NCBI RefSeq assembly: GCF_001552195.1
Contig: NZ_BCQS01000003.1
Span: 620,001 to 684,000 of the forward strand
Direction: 5' to 3'
Origin: Actinomadura latina NBRC 106108
Lineage (GTDB): Bacteria > Actinomycetota > Actinomycetes > Streptosporangiales > Streptosporangiaceae
Length of the DNA stretch: 64,000 bases
The notes under the pieces are model-generated. The model was not told the origin of the DNA and made no database searches. It saw only the letters and a program-made list of their open reading frames with translations. Positions 62,695 through 64,000 of this stretch are shown here, one piece after another. Numbering within the stretch: position 1 is the first letter of the stretch; each line of letters opens with the position of its first letter. The translations under genes were made by a program, and so were the position numbers.

Positions 62695-63333
62695 ATGACT
62701 GACACGACGATCGTTCACATGCTGCGGCACGGTGAGGTGCACAACCCCGAGGGCATTCTCTACGGGCGGCTGCCCGGCTACCGCCTCAGCGAGGACGGCG
62801 TCCTCATGGCGAAGGCCGCCGCCAAGTGGTGCGCCGACCGGGACGTCACCGCGCTGTTCTCCTCGCCGATGCAGCGGGCGCTGGAGACGGCCGCGCCGCT
62901 CGCGGACGCGCTGGACCTGCCGGTGACCGTGGACGACCGTCTGATCGAGGCCGACAACCACTTCGAGGGGCTGACGTTCGGGGCCGGAGCGGGCTCGCTG
63001 CGCCGCCCCGAGCACTGGCGCCATCTGGTCAACCCGTTCACGCCGTCGTGGGGCGAGCCGTACCGGGAACTCGCCGCGCGGATGCGGGCCGCCGTGATCC
63101 GGGCGCGGGCGGCGGCGCGCGGCCATGAGGCCGTGTGCGTCAGCCACCAGCTGCCGATCTGGATCCTGCGGCTGCACGCCGAGCGCCGCCGGCTGTGGCA
63201 CCACCCGAGCCGGCGCGAGTGCGGCCTGGCCAGCCTGACGAGCCTGACGTTCGAGGGCAGCAGGCTCGTCGAGGTCGCCTACTGCGAGCCGGCCGCCGGG
63301 ATCGCGAAGGGACCCAGTGTCGCCGGAGCCTGA
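62695..63333 (+). CDS. Histidine phosphatase-family protein
   Basis: This 212-residue phosphoglycerate-mutase-like enzyme has the phosphohistidine motif MLRHGEVHNPEGIL, LFSSPMQRALETAAPL, the catalytic Glu region LIEADNHFEGLTF, and the second His in VSHQLPIWILR. The substrate is unknown. In many actinobacteria this gene lies between hemL and the TlpA/CcdA genes (Rv0525 position), so here the order is conserved apart from the intervening 57997-62632 block. The start is set by a leaderless promoter at 62682. Confidence 0.9.
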   Translation: MTDTTIVHMLRHGEVHNPEGILYGRLPGYRLSEDGVLMAKAAAKWCADRDVTALFSSPMQRALETAAPLADALDLPVTVDDRLIEADNHFEGLTFGAGAGSLRRPEHWRHLVNPFTPSWGEPYRELAARMRAAVIRARAAARGHEAVCVSHQLPIWILRLHAERRRLWHHPSRRECGLASLTSLTFEGSRLVEVAYCEPAAGIAKGPSVAGA

Positions 63334-63351
63334 CCGCACCGCTAAGTTGTG

Positions 63352-63368
63352 TACTACGTCCTGTAGTA
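63352..63368 (+). promoter_or_regulatory. TACTAC/GTAGTA palindrome, BlaI/MecI-like operator
   Basis: TACTAC and GTAGTA are separated by 5 nt just before the ribosome site of the TlpA-like gene. This resembles the operator half-sites of BlaI/MecI/CopY-type repressors. No such repressor gene lies in the window. Binding is inferred from sequence only. Confidence 0.5.
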
Positions 63369-63381
63369 GTAGGAGGGTCCG

Positions 63382-63972
63382 TTGAGCCCCCGAATCTCCC
63401 CGCTGCGCGCCGCCGCGGCCGCCGTCGCGCTGTGCGGGCTGCTCGCCGGCTGCGCCGGCACCAACGCCGCCGGGAGCGGGCCGGACGGCGGCGACAACCG
63501 CTTCATATCCGGGGACGGGAACGTGACGCACTACGCGCCCGCCAAGCGGAAGAGCGTGCAGAACGTCACCGGGGAGCGCCTCGACGGCAAGGCGTTCGCA
63601 CTGTCGGAGCTCAAGGGCAAGGTCGCCGTCGTCAACTTCTGGGCGTCGTGGTGCGCGCCGTGCCGCGGCGAAGCGCCCTCGCTGGAGCAGGTCTACACGG
63701 AGAACAAGGCCAAGGGCGTCGAGTTCGTCGGCGTCAACTTCAAGGACTCCAAGGCCAACGCGCAGGCGTTCGAGCGCAAGTTCAAGGTCACCTACCCGAG
63801 CCTGTTCGACGCGGACGGGCAGGTCACGCTGGCGTTCCGGGAGGTCCCGCCGAGTGCGATCCCGAGCACGCTCGTCCTCGACCGGCAGGGCCGGGTCGCG
63901 GCCCGCATCATCGGCGCGACGACGTACTCGAAGCTGAATCCCCTGGTCGCCGAGATCGTCCAAGAGAAGTGA
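63382..63972 (+). CDS. TlpA-like thioredoxin lipoprotein (cytochrome c maturation)
   Basis: This 196-residue protein has a lipoprotein signal peptide with lipobox LLAGC-AG near residue 23. The outer thioredoxin domain includes GKVAVVNFWASWCAPCRGEA (active site Cys-x2-Cys), VEFVGVNFKDS and cis-Pro in AIPSTLVLD. It keeps apocytochrome c or other outer thiols reduced, fed with electrons by CcdA, whose gene begins next. TTG start after a perfect AGGAGG. Rv0526-type position between the phosphatase and ccdA. Confidence 0.92.
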   Translation: MSPRISPLRAAAAAVALCGLLAGCAGTNAAGSGPDGGDNRFISGDGNVTHYAPAKRKSVQNVTGERLDGKAFALSELKGKVAVVNFWASWCAPCRGEAPSLEQVYTENKAKGVEFVGVNFKDSKANAQAFERKFKVTYPSLFDADGQVTLAFREVPPSAIPSTLVLDRQGRVAARIIGATTYSKLNPLVAEIVQEK

Positions 63973-64000
63973 GCGTCAACGAGACGGTGGTCAACGGGTC
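63969..64000 (+). CDS. ccdA: Start of ccdA (cytochrome c biogenesis membrane protein), partial
   Basis: A GTG at 63969 overlaps the stop codon of the TlpA-like gene and opens a frame starting VSVNETVVNG that runs off the right edge. Actinobacterial CcdA proteins begin with a similar NxTVxxG before the first membrane helix, and ccdA follows this gene in related genomes. Only ten residues are visible, so this rests mainly on context. Confidence 0.6.
   Translation, partial: MSVNETVVNG

Overview
The window is high-GC actinomycete DNA. Gene content and order (lsr2-clpC, mutY, disA-radA, proC, a small HTH protein with 30S protein bS22, a bldN-type sigma factor, rex-hemACDB, hemL and a TlpA/CcdA cytochrome c maturation locus) fit a sporulating, filamentous member of the Streptosporangiales, for example an Actinomadura-like genus. 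This placement is an inference. Many starts are GTG or TTG, and about ten genes look leaderless, with a -10 hexamer 6-8 nt before the start codon.

Layout. 0-5 kb: a LacI regulator cut by the window edge, a small LuxR-type HTH protein, an NlpC/P60 wall hydrolase behind a c-di-AMP (ydaO) riboswitch, an ArgA-type acetyltransferase and two RDD membrane proteins. 5.8-9.4 kb: lsr2 and clpC, with two ClgR-type boxes upstream of clpC. 9.5-18.9 kb: an HTH-nucleotidyltransferase protein, an adenosine deaminase-family enzyme, an AraC-type regulator, a DHFR-like reductase, mutY, disA and radA, an alpha/beta hydrolase and a methyltransferase. disA makes the ligand of the riboswitch at 2.3 kb. 19-32 kb: a sugar-phosphate isomerase-like protein with a TetR regulator, an ABC exporter, an LCP cell-wall ligase, proline dehydrogenase, proC, a lipase, an AcuC-type deacetylase, a putative phosphatase, a small HTH protein, bS22, an epimerase and an acyltransferase. 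As I recall it, this order matches the chromosomal core of many actinobacteria (the Rv0498-Rv0502 side in M. tuberculosis).

32.2-44.3 kb is an accessory segment set into that core. It holds a PF04672 methyltransferase with a P450, a deletion-scarred prolyl aminopeptidase, an HTH/NBR1-Ig-like membrane protein, two secreted Cys-containing proteins, two tandem RNHCP zinc-ribbon genes, a WhiJ/AbaA-type regulatory locus (HATPase, XRE-DUF5753, two DUF397 genes), a complete type II restriction-modification pair of the PaeR7I/XhoI family, a TIR/MgtE_N-like remnant, and two genes cut off tail to tail (a DrrA-like ATPase and a BTAD-type regulator).

44.3-64 kb returns to core order: a HAD-IB phosphatase, a bldN-like sigma factor with a probable RsbN remnant, a membrane-ABM fusion protein, glutaredoxin, rex with its operator on the promoter, hemA-hemC-hemD-hemB, a prim-pol protein, a predicted pseudokinase divergent from hemL, a DapA-like lyase/EamA exporter/LysR module, a complete Ser/Thr kinase, a histidine phosphatase, a TlpA-like lipoprotein behind a BlaI/MecI-like palindrome, and the first codons of ccdA. 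Heme synthesis (hemA, C, D, B, L) is thus placed under NADH/NAD+ sensing by Rex and next to cytochrome c maturation.
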